Positions 7,412 to 15,877 of a stretch of 29,661 nucleotides of DNA are shown here, one piece after another; position 1 is the stretch's first letter; every line of letters starts with the position of its first letter. The stretch comes from Treponemataceae bacterium (GTDB lineage: Bacteria; Spirochaetota; Spirochaetia; Treponematales; Treponemataceae): positions 1-29,661 of the forward strand of contig JAKSTS010000012.1 of NCBI GenBank assembly GCA_024402455.1, written 5' to 3'. The position numbers were made by a program, and so were the translations under genes. The notes under the pieces are model-generated. The model made no database searches. It had not been told where the DNA came from and saw only the letters and a list, made by a program, of their open reading frames with translations.

Positions 7412-8569
7412 ATGTCTGATGCAAAACGCTATCTGCGCCGCAACTTATTTATGCTCAAAGGAAGATACTCTCGTCATGGATATGACAGGTGGTATCATTC
7501 ATTTACAGGAAAAAATGCTGTTACAGGCGAAGAAAAAGCATTTTTTATTGAGTATTTTGCAATAAATCCTAATTTATATCCAAATAAAGTTGTTCTTGCA
7601 CAGCGCTCTGATAATGTAATGTATGGTGTCCGTCCGTCTTATGTTATGATTAAAGCAGGGTGTCTGGGAAAAGATGCGAAGCAGATAAACAATTATTATC
7701 CTGCAAATGAACTTGTTAACAAACGTTCAAGACTTGATTTTCAGATTGGTTCATGTATTTTGTCCGAAGAAGAAATTTCAGGTACTGTAAGCGTTGATAA
7801 AGAAGAAGCCATCAGATATCCGGAATGCATGACAGATGCTGGAACAATGACATGGAATCTTAAGGTTTCCAAAAAAATTCCATATTGTGTTGGTTATGGC
7901 ACTTCATGGTTTTTCCGTGCTTTTCACTTCTTTGAAATGTACTGGCATGCGCAGGGTGTCAAAACAGAATATTCTGGAAAAGTAACAATTGATGGCGTTG
8001 CATATAATGTTGAATCTGAGTCAAGTTATGGTTATGCAGATAAAAACTGGGGCGCCGATTTTATAAATCCATGGGTCTGGCTTTCAAGTTGCGACATAAC
8101 AAGTCTTGTTACAGGAAAAGAATTATCAAATTCTTGTCTTGAAGTTGGCGGTGGGTCTCCTCGTGTTTTTGGTATTCCAAAAGATAATAAACTGTTGGTT
8201 TATCTGAAACTCGAAGACAAAGAATATGAGTTCAATTTCTTAAACCTTTTCAAAAAAGCATCAACATCATTTACAATGTTTGAAGAATCAAATGAAATTC
8301 ACTGGTGCGTTACTGCAGAAGATTCAAAATATCTTGTTGATATCAGTGTTTTCTGTTCAAAAGAAGATATGCTGAGAATCAATTATGAAGCACCAAACGG
8401 AAAGAAGCTTCATGATAATTTATGGACTGGTGGCAATGGTCATGGAGAAGTAAAAATTTTCAGAAAAATTGCTTCAAAGCAGCTTGAATTTTTGGATAAT
8501 GTTTCAATTGGTCATGTCGGCTGCAAATATGGCAAATATGAAAAGAAAAAAAGCAAATCTGCTGAGTGA
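7412..8569 (+). CDS. Tocopherol cyclase-like family protein
   Basis: This 385-residue protein resembles the tocopherol cyclase-like family (Tocopherol_cycl): RYSRHGYDRWYHSFTGKN and EEKAFFIEYFAINP near the start, WFFRAFHFFEMYWHA in the middle and GYADKNWGADFINPWVWLSS at about 207-226. In plants this family closes the chromanol ring of vitamin E. Bacterial members in organisms that make no tocopherol have no settled role, so I do not assign a reaction. It has no signal peptide and is rich in aromatic residues, as expected for a beta-barrel binding a hydrophobic ligand. GGAG lies 8 bases before the ATG. It follows the small gene at 7185 and ends in a bidirectional terminator facing clpB. Confidence 0.75.
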   Translation: MSDAKRYLRRNLFMLKGRYSRHGYDRWYHSFTGKNAVTGEEKAFFIEYFAINPNLYPNKVVLAQRSDNVMYGVRPSYVMIKAGCLGKDAKQINNYYPANELVNKRSRLDFQIGSCILSEEEISGTVSVDKEEAIRYPECMTDAGTMTWNLKVSKKIPYCVGYGTSWFFRAFHFFEMYWHAQGVKTEYSGKVTIDGVAYNVESESSYGYADKNWGADFINPWVWLSSCDITSLVTGKELSNSCLEVGGGSPRVFGIPKDNKLLVYLKLEDKEYEFNFLNLFKKASTSFTMFEESNEIHWCVTAEDSKYLVDISVFCSKEDMLRINYEAPNGKKLHDNLWTGGNGHGEVKIFRKIASKQLEFLDNVSIGHVGCKYGKYEKKKSKSAE

Positions 8570-8596
8570 CTTTTAAGACTGCATATACTGTTTATA

Positions 8597-8639
8597 AAAA
8601 AAACGGAACAGACCTTTATATGGAATGTTACGTTTTTTT
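8597..8639. terminator. Intrinsic terminator between convergent genes
   Basis: Bases 8597-8610 pair with 8626-8639 (one mismatch): an A run and ACG, then AACA, against TGTT, CGT and a T run. The A and T tracts on the two sides would let it work in both directions. Confidence 0.65.
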
Positions 8640-8656
8640 ATGTCTTGACAGACACT

Positions 8657-8695
8657 GAAAACTGCAGCTTGAAAAACTTTTAGTTCAGCTGCAGT
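8657..8695 (-). terminator. Probable terminator of clpB
   Basis: ACTGCAGCT (8661-8669) pairs with AGCTGCAGT (8687-8695), extended by GAA/TTC. On the minus strand it is followed by only four T residues, so it is a weak candidate. Confidence 0.45.
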
Positions 8696-8727
8696 ATCCA
8701 TATTCCTTTAGCATGAAAAGCTCATGT

Positions 8728-11340
8728 TTATGCAGGGCTTTTTTGCGAACTGAATGTTAGACAGTTATTATCGCTGTCAGCACTGACTGTTATGCTTGAA
8801 CCTTCGGGATAGTCGCCGCGAAGAATTGCTTTTGCAAGTGGATTTTCAAGATATGTCTGTACGGCTCTTTTTAGCGGCCGTGCACCAAACTGCGGATCAT
8901 AACCGACTTCTGCAATAAAGCGGACAGCGCTGTCGTCAATTCCAAGTTTGATGTGTCTTTGTTCAAGCCGTCTTGCGACAAGGTTGACCTGTTTTTTTAC
9001 GATTGCATCAATAAATGAACGGTCAAGCTTGCTGAACATTATCGTTTCATCAATTCTGTTCAAAAATTCGGGTCTGAACGTTGTCTTTAAAAGTGCATCA
9101 ATTTCAGGTTTTATTGATTCTGTTGAATCTGCTTCGAGAATGAGCTGCGAGCCTAAATTGCTTGTCATTATGATTATTGTATTCTTAAAATCGACAATGC
9201 GGCCCTGGCTGTCTGTCAGTCGTCCATCGTCAAGAACCTGAAGAAGCACGTTGAAAACATCTGGATGTGCTTTTTCAATTTCGTCAAAGAGTACAACACT
9301 GTAAGGCCGTCTTCTTACAGCTTCTGTAAGCTGACCGCCTTCATCATAGCCGACATATCCAGGTGGTGCACCGATAAGGCGCGAAACTGAAAATTTTTCC
9401 ATGTATTCGCTCATGTCGATTCTTGTAAGTGCTTTTTCGTCGTCAAACAGAAAATCTGCAAGAGTTTTTGCAAGTTCTGTCTTGCCGACGCCTGTAGGAC
9501 CGATAAAAAGAAAGCTGCCTAACGGTCTGTTTTCGTCTGAAAGACCGGCTCTGTTTCTTCTTATTGCGTCAGCAACTGCCGAAACAGCTTCTTCCTGCCC
9601 GATTACGCGTTCATGCAGAACCTTTTCAAGATTAAGATATTTCTGCATTTCACTGGACATCATTTTGCTTATTGGAATGCCTGTCCAGACTGAAATTACC
9701 TGTGCAATGTCTTCTTCTGAAACTTCCTGCCGTAAAAGCGGCTTTCTTGAATTTAATTCATTTTCGTTTTTGGCTTTTTCCATTTTTTCTGTTAAAAGCT
9801 CGATTTTCTGGCTTGCTTCTGGAATTTTTCCGTATTTGATTTCTGCAGCCTTTTCAAGATTGCCTTCGCGCGTGTATTTTGTTTCTTCAATTCTAAGCTG
9901 TTCAAGATTTTCTTTCAGCTGCCTGATTTCGTCAATGCTGCTTTTTTCGTTCTGCCACTGAAGCTTCATTGCATCGCGTTTTGAACACAATTCTGAAAGT
10001 TCTTTTTCAATTTTTTCAAGCCGTTCTTTTGAAGCTTTGTCGTCTTCTTTTGAAAGTGCCTGTTTTTCAATTGTCAGCTGAAGAATTCGGCGCTCAACCT
10101 GGTCAAGTTCTGTCGGTTGGCTTTCAATTTCAATTTTTAAACGGCTTGCAGCTTCGTCAACAAGGTCAATTGCTTTGTCTGGCAAAAACCTGCTTGTAAT
10201 GTAGCGGTTGCTCAATGTTGCGGCGGCAACAAGTGCTTCGTCTTTTATGCGCACGCCGTGATGAATTTCATATTTTTCCTGAAGACCGCGGAGAATTGCA
10301 ATTGTGTCTTCGACAGTTGGTTCTGCACAATAAACCTGCTGAAACCGTCGTTCCAGTGCGGCATCTTTTTCGATATATTTGCGATATTCATCCAGAGTTG
10401 TGGCACCAATGCAGCGAAGTTCGCCTCTTGCAAGAGCTGGTTTTAAAAGATTGCTTGCGTCCATTGCACCGCCGCCGCTTGCACCTGCACCGACAAGTGT
10501 ATGCAGTTCATCTATAAATAGAATAACGCTGCCTTCTGCTTTTTGGATTTCATTTATTACAGCTTTTAAGCGTTCTTCAAATTCACCCTGAAATTTTGCA
10601 CCGGCAATAAGTGCTCCAAGATCGAGTGCAAGCAGCTTTTTGTTTTTTAAGCTGTCAGGCACGTCGCCTGAAACAATGCGTCGTGCAAGACCTTCGACAA
10701 TTGCTGTTTTGCCAACGCCTGGTTCGCCTATGAGCACAGGATTGTTTTTTGTGCGGCGGCTTAAAACCTGCATTACACGTCTTATTTCGTCGTCACGGCC
10801 AATTACAGGGTCAATTTTTTCCTGTTTGGCAAGCATTGTAAGATTGCGGCAATATTTATCGAGGCTTTTTAATGTAGCTTCTGGATCTTGAGACGTTACG
10901 CGGTCATTTCCGCGTATTTCTTTTAGTGCTGCAATAATGTCGTTGTAGTTTGCGCCGTTTTTTTCAAGCAGATTTGCTGTTTTATCTTGTGTCTGTGTCA
11001 AGGCAAGCAGAATGTGCTCAACCGAAAGATATTCATCTTTTAGTTTTGCAGCTTCTTTTTCTGCTTTTGCAAGAACTTTTGCAGTTTCAGGCGAAAGTGA
11101 AATCTGCACATTGCCGTGCATTTTTGGTGTCTGGGCAATAAGTGTTTTTGTTTCGTCTAATACTTTGTTTATGGGCACACCGATTCGCTCAAAAAGCGGC
11201 ACAATAATTCCGTCTGTCTGTTCGAGCACAGCGCACAAAAGATGCGCTGTTCCAACTTCACTGTGATCTTCCTGCTGGGCAAGAACCGTAGCATTGCGCA
11301 ACGCTTCCTGCGCTTTAATGGTGTATTGTTCGTAATTCAT
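8728..11340 (-). CDS. clpB: ATP-dependent disaggregase ClpB (Hsp100)
   Basis: ClpB threads aggregated proteins through a hexameric ring, working with DnaK in the cytoplasm. The 870 residues match the family length (E. coli 857). The order is an N-terminal Clp repeat domain (1-145), the first AAA+ module with Walker A GEPGVGKT (about residue 205) and Walker B VILFIDE, a coiled middle domain (about 405-525, [18 protein letters not shown]) and the second AAA+ module with [19 protein letters not shown] and [10 protein letters not shown]. The middle domain separates it from ClpA and ClpC. Upstream is a promoter whose -10 box ends 6 bases before the ATG; AGGA also lies in those 6 bases. No CIRCE element was seen. 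It follows the helicase gene but is separated from it by a terminator. Confidence 0.97.
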   Translation of the reverse strand: MNYEQYTIKAQEALRNATVLAQQEDHSEVGTAHLLCAVLEQTDGIIVPLFERIGVPINKVLDETKTLIAQTPKMHGNVQISLSPETAKVLAKAEKEAAKLKDEYLSVEHILLALTQTQDKTANLLEKNGANYNDIIAALKEIRGNDRVTSQDPEATLKSLDKYCRNLTMLAKQEKIDPVIGRDDEIRRVMQVLSRRTKNNPVLIGEPGVGKTAIVEGLARRIVSGDVPDSLKNKKLLALDLGALIAGAKFQGEFEERLKAVINEIQKAEGSVILFIDELHTLVGAGASGGGAMDASNLLKPALARGELRCIGATTLDEYRKYIEKDAALERRFQQVYCAEPTVEDTIAILRGLQEKYEIHHGVRIKDEALVAAATLSNRYITSRFLPDKAIDLVDEAASRLKIEIESQPTELDQVERRILQLTIEKQALSKEDDKASKERLEKIEKELSELCSKRDAMKLQWQNEKSSIDEIRQLKENLEQLRIEETKYTREGNLEKAAEIKYGKIPEASQKIELLTEKMEKAKNENELNSRKPLLRQEVSEEDIAQVISVWTGIPISKMMSSEMQKYLNLEKVLHERVIGQEEAVSAVADAIRRNRAGLSDENRPLGSFLFIGPTGVGKTELAKTLADFLFDDEKALTRIDMSEYMEKFSVSRLIGAPPGYVGYDEGGQLTEAVRRRPYSVVLFDEIEKAHPDVFNVLLQVLDDGRLTDSQGRIVDFKNTIIIMTSNLGSQLILEADSTESIKPEIDALLKTTFRPEFLNRIDETIMFSKLDRSFIDAIVKKQVNLVARRLEQRHIKLGIDDSAVRFIAEVGYDPQFGARPLKRAVQTYLENPLAKAILRGDYPEGSSITVSADSDNNCLTFSSQKSPA

Positions 11341-11346
11341 GTTCCT

Positions 11347-11375
11347 AAAATACGATTTTTTTTATGCGGCGGCAA
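11347..11375 (-). promoter_or_regulatory. Candidate promoter of clpB, very short or no leader
   Basis: On the minus strand TTGCCG (11375-11370), a 17-base spacer and TATTTT (11352-11347) are followed by only 6 bases before the ATG at 11340. Confidence 0.45.
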
Positions 11376-11420
11376 GAAAAAATGAAGTTTTTTTGAATTC
11401 GTATGGCAAATGAATCGTAT

Positions 11421-11455
11421 AAAAAAAACAGACCTTGCACCTGAATTATTCAAGG
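11421..11455 (-). terminator. Intrinsic terminator after the helicase gene
   Basis: On the minus strand CCTTG (11455-11451) and CAAGG (11437-11433) enclose a 13-base loop, followed by a run of eight T residues (11428-11421). Confidence 0.6.
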
Positions 11456-11473
11456 CATGGGCATAAGGCATTT

Positions 11474-13627
11474 TTAGTTTTCAAGTGCTTTTAACGGGGC
11501 TTTAAAGCTCATTTTGCGTGGCGTTGAAATTTTGTCAAATTTAATTGTATAAACATGCTTGATTTCATCTATTGATTCTATTGTGCCAGGTCCTAAAATG
11601 CTGTGTTCAACTCTTGCGCCTTGTTTTAAGTTTGAAAGGGAAGAAATCTTTGAAAGGGCAGTGTCAGATTCTTCAATATAGCGCACTGCATCTTTTACAA
11701 GATTTTCCGGCAGCTCAACTTTATATTCAAGAAGATTTTTATCAACATCAAAAATAAACCTTGAAGGAAACCTGAAACCAAAGCCGAGCGATGTTCCTTC
11801 TGCTTCTGTAAGATAAAGCTGATTTTCTGCGCGTGTATATGCAACAAAAGCAAGTCTTCGTTCTTCTTCCATTGCGGCGGCAGAATCAACCTTTTTGCTT
11901 GGAAACATATTTTCGTTCATGCCGGCAATGAAAACAACCGGAAATTCAAGACCTTTCGCTGTATGAATTGTCATGAAGCGGATTGTGTCTTTTTTTGTAC
12001 CGAGGTCTGAATTTGTGTACAGTGCAACATGCGAAAGATAATTTTCAAGCGTTGATTCTTCTCCGCAGCTCGTTTCGTATTCGTAGATTGACTGCTTGAG
12101 TTCTGCAAGATTATCAAGCCGCTCCTGACAGCCTTCTGTGCGCAGCGCTGTTTCATATCCTGATTCATTCATTACATGACTGAAAAGTTCAGAAATCTGC
12201 ATTTTTGAATGACATTCTGCATATTTTTCGATAAGGGCAATAAATTCTTTTGCTTTTGTGTTGTCAAAAATTTCATCATCCTGGCAGATTTTAAGCGCAT
12301 TCCAAAGACTTCCGCCGTTTTTTTCAACATATGCTTTTAAATAATTCATGCGCCGTTCGCCGATGTTTCGCTTTGGCATGTTTACAATGCGCAGAAAAGA
12401 CAAATCGTCTTTATAAGAAATCATCCTTAAATAAGAAAGAGAATCTTTTATTTCGGCACGTTCAAAAAACGGCAGACCAGAAAACAGCGTATATGAAATT
12501 TTCCGGCTGTTAAAAACTTCTTCAATTGTGCGGCTTATGTAATGTGCCCTGTAAAGAACAACGATATCGCTTTTGTTTATTCCTTGTTTTTCAAGCAGGT
12601 TAATCTCGTCTGCAATAAAACATGCTTCGTCTTCTGGTGTTTTTGCATGAAAATAAACAGGCCTGTTTTGCGAATTTCGCACAGGTATTAAGTCTTTTTT
12701 TATTCGGTGGCTGTTTTTGTCTATAAGTGAATTTGCGGCCTTGATTATTTCCGGTGAAGAACGGTAATTTTTCATCATGAAAATAGTCTTGACGTCAGGA
12801 AATGCTTTGTCAAAATTCATGAGATATTTTATATCTGCACCGCGCCATGTGTAGATTGTCTGGTCAGGGTCGCCGACGACAAAAAGATTTTTGTGGTAAC
12901 CGCATAATATTTCCATGAGCTGATATTGAATCAAATCAATGTCCTGAAACTCATCAATCATTATGTATTCAAGGCGTTCCTGCCATTTCTGTTTTATAGT
13001 CGGGTTCTGCTCAAAAATGAACATTGAAAATTTTAAAAGATCGTTGTAGTCAAGTCCAAAGCATTTCTTTTCCTGATAAAGATAACCGTAGAAAATAATG
13101 TCATCAGTTTTGTCTGCTTCAAGATATTTTTTGTGAAGTTCATCAAGACTCATGCTTATCATGTCTTTGTAATAATCAGGCTTTTCCCACAGTTTCTTCA
13201 TTTCAATCATGTCGCGTGCATGGCCAAAAGTCATCTGTCTTAAAGAAAGATCGCGTTCTTCGTAGATAATCTGAAGCATGGCGTTTATGTCTGAATTGTC
13301 GAGGACAAGAAAAGATTTTGGATAATTTACTGCATTTGAATCTTCCTGCAGAATGCTGACGCAGAAACCGTGAAAAGTTGAAATGTAACCTGTGTCGTTG
13401 TCGCCGGTAAGTTTTCGTATGCGCGAACGCATTTCGTTTGCAGCTTTGTTCGTAAATGTTACGCAGAGAATGTTTGACGGCAGCACGCCGATTTCGTTTA
13501 CAAGATATGCAAAGCGGTTTGTAAGTGCACGTGTCTTGCCCGAACCTGCGCCGGCGATTACACGTATAAAACCTTCTGTTGAAGTTACCGCTTCTTTCTG
13601 TTCTTCGTTTAAATCATCCAAATTCAT
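11474..13627 (-). CDS. UvrD/PcrA-type 3'-5' DNA helicase
   Basis: A superfamily 1A helicase that unwinds DNA during repair and restart and can remove RecA or stalled polymerase. Visible motifs: Q motif (LNEEQKEAV), I (GAGSGKT), II (IMIDEFQDID), III (VVGDPDQTIYTWRGAD), IV (NYRSSPEI), V (MTIHTAKGLEFPVVF) and VI (VAYTRAENQLYLT). The tail GARVEHSILGPGTIESI resembles the Tudor-like end of PcrA that contacts RNA polymerase. The frame is open back to a TTG at 13648, but the promoter -10 box lies at 13640-13635, so translation should begin at the ATG at 13627 (717 residues). No ribosome binding site is visible and the transcript looks leaderless. It could be named pcrA, uvrD or rep; PcrA is the closest by its C-terminus. 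Confidence 0.93.
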   Translation of the reverse strand: MNLDDLNEEQKEAVTSTEGFIRVIAGAGSGKTRALTNRFAYLVNEIGVLPSNILCVTFTNKAANEMRSRIRKLTGDNDTGYISTFHGFCVSILQEDSNAVNYPKSFLVLDNSDINAMLQIIYEERDLSLRQMTFGHARDMIEMKKLWEKPDYYKDMISMSLDELHKKYLEADKTDDIIFYGYLYQEKKCFGLDYNDLLKFSMFIFEQNPTIKQKWQERLEYIMIDEFQDIDLIQYQLMEILCGYHKNLFVVGDPDQTIYTWRGADIKYLMNFDKAFPDVKTIFMMKNYRSSPEIIKAANSLIDKNSHRIKKDLIPVRNSQNRPVYFHAKTPEDEACFIADEINLLEKQGINKSDIVVLYRAHYISRTIEEVFNSRKISYTLFSGLPFFERAEIKDSLSYLRMISYKDDLSFLRIVNMPKRNIGERRMNYLKAYVEKNGGSLWNALKICQDDEIFDNTKAKEFIALIEKYAECHSKMQISELFSHVMNESGYETALRTEGCQERLDNLAELKQSIYEYETSCGEESTLENYLSHVALYTNSDLGTKKDTIRFMTIHTAKGLEFPVVFIAGMNENMFPSKKVDSAAAMEEERRLAFVAYTRAENQLYLTEAEGTSLGFGFRFPSRFIFDVDKNLLEYKVELPENLVKDAVRYIEESDTALSKISSLSNLKQGARVEHSILGPGTIESIDEIKHVYTIKFDKISTPRKMSFKAPLKALEN

Positions 13628-13634
13628 TGAGTGC

Positions 13635-13664
13635 ATAGTAAAGTGCAATCAATTTGCTTGTCAA
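13635..13664 (-). promoter_or_regulatory. Promoter of the helicase gene, predicted leaderless
   Basis: On the minus strand a perfect TTGACA (13664-13659), an 18-base spacer and TACTAT (13640-13635) are followed by 7 bases and the ATG at 13627. This placement decides the start codon of the helicase. Confidence 0.7.
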
Positions 13665-13714
13665 TTCATTAAGTGAATCTTTAAACAGTGCCGGAAAGAA
13701 TAAAAAGTTTGAAA

Positions 13715-13755
13715 AAAAATGGAACCAGCTTTGTAAACAGCGGGTTCCATTTTTA
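13715..13755 (-). terminator. Strong terminator, probably the original one of the ABC-F gene
   Basis: A stem built on GGAACC (13721-13726) and GGTTCC (13743-13748), extended by A/T pairs and GC/GC, has a T run of eight on the minus strand. It lies just after the stop of the ABC-F gene fragment at 13759, as a terminator of that gene would. Confidence 0.8.
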
Positions 13756-13758
13756 ATG

Positions 13759-13821
13759 CTAGACTCTGATTTTTTTGTCTGAATCTTTGTAATATTCCTG
13801 ACGGAGAGCCTTGATCTGTTC
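13759..13821 (-). pseudogene. Detached 3' end of the ABC-F gene
   Basis: Read on the minus strand this gives EQIKALRQEYYKDSDKKIRV and a TAG stop. The intact ABC-F gene at 15878-17515 ends EQIKALRQEYYKDSDKKIRF with TAA. The two 62-bp copies (13760-13821 and 15879-15940) differ at two positions and end abruptly at the same point. The fragment is still followed by a good terminator. I read it as the displaced original gene end. Confidence 0.85.
13760..13821. repeat. Left copy of the 62-bp direct repeat bounding an islet
   Basis: This matches 15879-15940 at 60 of 62 bases (differences at 13764 and 13813). The two copies bound about 2.06 kb carrying three small genes. Similar duplications of a gene's 3' end arise when an element integrates there; no integrase is present. 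Confidence 0.85.
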
Positions 13822-14120
13822 ATTTGCGTCCGTCGGACTGCTCGCATGGCAAGCCATGAGGCAGTCCGCGTCCGCAAGTCACTGCTTTCCGCCAGAAAAG
13901 CAGAATCTTCACTGATGAGCACATCTATGAAGATTGTTTTTGTGGAAAAACTGTAATCGTCATCATGACGTTTTGAGAAAATGACCAAAGTGGGCAATCG
14001 TCATCATGACATTGTGCACAAAGCAAACTCTTGTCAGATTATCAATTCAAGCTTATATTTTTTATAGAATCAAAATGTTAGTAAAGTTCCTTTGGTGCAA
14101 AGATAGCTAGAGTTTTAAAA
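13822..14120. other. Left non-coding part of the islet, with hairpin and short repeat
   Basis: No gene is seen. A compound hairpin joins CGGACTGC (13834-13841) to GCAGTCCG (13861-13868) and, inside it, CATGGC (13845-13850) to GCCATG (13853-13858). A 15-base direct repeat AATCGTCATCATGAC occurs at 13955-13969 and 13996-14010. The rest is AT-rich. Confidence 0.55.
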
Positions 14121-14609
14121 CTATTGAATATTTTTTCTTACGGCAATACTTTCAGCTGCATTTTTTTCATAATAACTTAATTCAGAAAAATTATTATAGT
14201 GTTTGTAAATGAAAAATGCTTTTATATGTTTTAATTTATCTAATTCATCTCCATATTTAGCACCAATCGGATACTTAGAACGTACTACATATTGCGAACT
14301 AGAAAAGACAACCATATTATAGGAATTAAAATCCATATTTTTTTTATATAATTTCATTTTCTTTTTGCATAGCTCCTCAAGAACTGATGGATTGAATGAA
14401 TCACTATATGTATAATACTCAACACGATTCTTTAAAGAACCATCTATTTCATTCTCCGATGCTACTAAACTAAAACCCTGATAATTATTTAATTCTGTAA
14501 CAGATTTCTCTCCTTGTAATGAAGCAAAATATGCTACAGCAATACAAAGTGGAATACCTATTAAATAAATGATTAAGGTTACCTTGTTTTTCTTTTTTTG
14601 TTCTGACAT
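14121..14609 (-). CDS. Membrane-anchored hypothetical protein
   Basis: This 162-residue protein has a lysine-rich cytoplasmic start (MSEQKKKNK) and one membrane helix at about 10-30 (VTLIIYLIGIPLCIAVAYFA). The rest, of about 130 residues, should lie outside the cytoplasm and is rich in Tyr, Asn, Ser and Lys. I recognise no family. GGAGG lies about 7 bases before the ATG. It is downstream of the secreted-protein gene at 14733-15179 on the same strand, but a terminator-like hairpin lies between them. Base composition is more AT-rich than in the neighbouring helicase and ABC-F genes, which fits acquisition with the islet (inference). Confidence 0.7.
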   Translation of the reverse strand: MSEQKKKNKVTLIIYLIGIPLCIAVAYFASLQGEKSVTELNNYQGFSLVASENEIDGSLKNRVEYYTYSDSFNPSVLEELCKKKMKLYKKNMDFNSYNMVVFSSSQYVVRSKYPIGAKYGDELDKLKHIKAFFIYKHYNNFSELSYYEKNAAESIAVRKNIQ

Positions 14610-14628
14610 AAACTATCCTCCAAAACAG

Positions 14629-14645
14629 GTTGCATATGTTGCAAC
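14629..14645. promoter_or_regulatory. Short inverted repeat before the membrane-protein gene
   Basis: GTTGCA (14629-14634) and TGCAAC (14640-14645) are perfect inverted repeats, 19 bases upstream of the ATG at 14609. A regulator site is possible; the evidence is only the symmetry. Confidence 0.3.
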
Positions 14646-14697
14646 TTAAAATGCCTTTTCAACCTTATTATTAATTAATTTTAAATATGCAATATAT

Positions 14698-14727
14698 AAA
14701 AACAGAAAATGCGTAATGGAAGCATTT
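14698..14727 (-). terminator. Weak terminator after the secreted-protein gene
   Basis: On the minus strand AAATGC (14727-14722) pairs with GCATTT (14712-14707), followed by a short T run. Confidence 0.4.
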
Positions 14728-14732
14728 CCTTA

Positions 14733-15179
14733 TTATATATCTGAATCCAATGTGCTGTTATCCATTGGCGGATCTATTATAATTAAAGCACCGTCTGACA
14801 GAGATATAATTGCATTATAATCATTCGTAATGTAATAATTCTCATTTTCAATTTTTCTCAATCCATATTTTTTACTCATCGCTTTGAATATTTCCACCGC
14901 ATCGCTATTTTCCAACATAACACAGACAACATTAAGATTATTTCCCTCAAAACTCATTAATATTCCTGTTATATCTTTTCCTGCATATTTTTTACCTGTA
15001 AAAAATTGAGTCTTATAATCCGACATAGAGCTTTGAAATGTCCATCCTTTGTTTTCCATTATAGCAAGACACTGTGCTTTCGATGTTCCAAAAGGTATTC
15101 CTAAAAATCCTTTGAATTCTTCTGCAAAAACTACTAAGACCATCGAAAAAAGAACAATTAAAGTGATAATTTTTTTCAT
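14733..15179 (-). CDS. Small secreted hypothetical protein
   Basis: This 148-residue protein has a clear signal peptide (MKKIITLIVLFSMVLVVFAEE), giving a mature part of about 128 residues. The mature start FKGFLGIPFGTSKAQCLAIMENKGW has the look of small periplasmic domains in which a GxPFGtS turn precedes a helix, but I cannot name the family. AGAGGG lies just before the ATG, and a good promoter (TTGCAT, 17 bases, TATAAA) precedes it. It is divergent from the XRE regulator gene, with two inverted repeats in between, so that regulator is the obvious candidate to control it (inference). Confidence 0.75.
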   Translation of the reverse strand: MKKIITLIVLFSMVLVVFAEEFKGFLGIPFGTSKAQCLAIMENKGWTFQSSMSDYKTQFFTGKKYAGKDITGILMSFEGNNLNVVCVMLENSDAVEIFKAMSKKYGLRKIENENYYITNDYNAIISLSDGALIIIDPPMDNSTLDSDI

Positions 15180-15194
15180 AAAACCCTCTTTAAA

Positions 15195-15223
15195 TTTATA
15201 TTTCTAATGACCACATCATGCAA
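15195..15223 (-). promoter_or_regulatory. Promoter of the small secreted-protein gene
   Basis: On the minus strand TTGCAT (15223-15218), a 17-base spacer and TATAAA (15200-15195) lie 15 bases before the ATG at 15179. Confidence 0.6.
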
Positions 15224-15235
15224 ACTTGTCAAAAA

Positions 15236-15281
15236 CAGTGAAGATAATAAAAATCTGACTGTCTCGGGACATTCTTCACTG
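15236..15281. repeat. Inverted repeat between divergent islet genes
   Basis: CAGTGAAGA (15236-15244) and TCTTCACTG (15273-15281) are perfect 9-base arms around 28 bases, with a small inner GTC/GAC pair. It could be a hairpin or a paired operator. Confidence 0.45.
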
Positions 15282-15325
15282 ATATACAGTTATTCTAATT
15301 GATATAAAGTGATTTTGTCAACTTT

Positions 15326-15348
15326 ATTACAGTTGTTTTAACTGTAAT
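15326..15348. promoter_or_regulatory. Candidate operator of the XRE regulator
   Basis: ATTACAGTT (15326-15334) and AACTGTAAT (15340-15348) are perfect 9-base arms with a 5-base centre, 23 bases before the regulator start. Size and position suit a dimeric helix-turn-helix repressor controlling its own gene. Confidence 0.5.
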
Positions 15349-15371
15349 ACATTGGTTCTTTTTATAGCAAA

Positions 15372-15695
15372 ATGAACGAATATCAAGAGTTAATGACACA
15401 TTTCCAAGAAGTATTCATTAAGAATTTAAGATTTTTCCGCAACAAGTCTAACTTTAGCCAACTTGAATTTTCAGAAAAAATAGGTTTAAGCCCAAATTAT
15501 CTGAATGCTATTGAAAACGGTAAGAATTTTCCATCAGTCGAGGTTATTCAAAAAATTATTGATACACTAGAAATCATGCCGTATCAGCTGTTCCTTGAAC
15601 AGCCAAACGTGGAATCTTCTGCCGACACACAAAAATTAACTGATTTAAAGCAGAAGATCATCCAGTTGTTTGAAAAGGCAATTGAAAACAGGTAA
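15372..15695 (+). CDS. XRE-family helix-turn-helix regulator
   Basis: This 107-residue protein has a Cro/CI-type DNA-binding domain at about 14-70: RFFRNKSNFSQLEFSEKIGLSPNYLNAIENGKNFPSVEVIQKII, with the usual SQxEFxxxxGxSxxYLxxIENG layout. The remaining 35 residues form a charged helix. It probably represses its own gene and perhaps the divergent secreted-protein gene, since perfect inverted repeats lie between them. The start lacks a ribosome binding site, so an internal ATG at 15393 is an alternative. It lies inside the islet bounded by the ABC-F repeats, which suits a small accessory module with its own regulator. Confidence 0.88.
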   Translation: MNEYQELMTHFQEVFIKNLRFFRNKSNFSQLEFSEKIGLSPNYLNAIENGKNFPSVEVIQKIIDTLEIMPYQLFLEQPNVESSADTQKLTDLKQKIIQLFEKAIENR

Positions 15696-15796
15696 AGCTA
15701 TTTTTTATGGCGTTTGTTATGTTTATATTATTCTTGATGAAGCAAATGCAAATCACCGCAAAGTTTAAGCACAAAATTTGTTAGAAGTTAAAAGGC

Positions 15797-15872
15797 GTGC
15801 TGGGAAAGATGGGATGTTTGAAGGGAAGAAAACCCCGCCTCGCAAGAAGAGGGTTGTCTTCCCTTCAAAAAT
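15797..15872. repeat. Hairpin module (type d), now downstream of the ABC-F gene
   Basis: TTTGAAGGGAAGA (15817-15829) and TCTTCCCTTCAAA (15857-15869) make a 13-pair perfect stem, with AACCC/GGGTT pairing inside. The preceding GTGCTGGGAAAGATGGGA matches the flank of the same module at 19.8, 21.7 and 22.3 kb, but the stem sequence itself differs. It could also act as the terminator of the ABC-F gene on the minus strand. Confidence 0.7.
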
Positions 15873-15877
15873 GTCTT

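Noticed and set aside
11341..11473. CIRCE heat-shock operator upstream of clpB
   Set aside because: No inverted repeat like TTAGCACTC-N9-GAGTGCTAA is present; the only symmetry is the helicase terminator.
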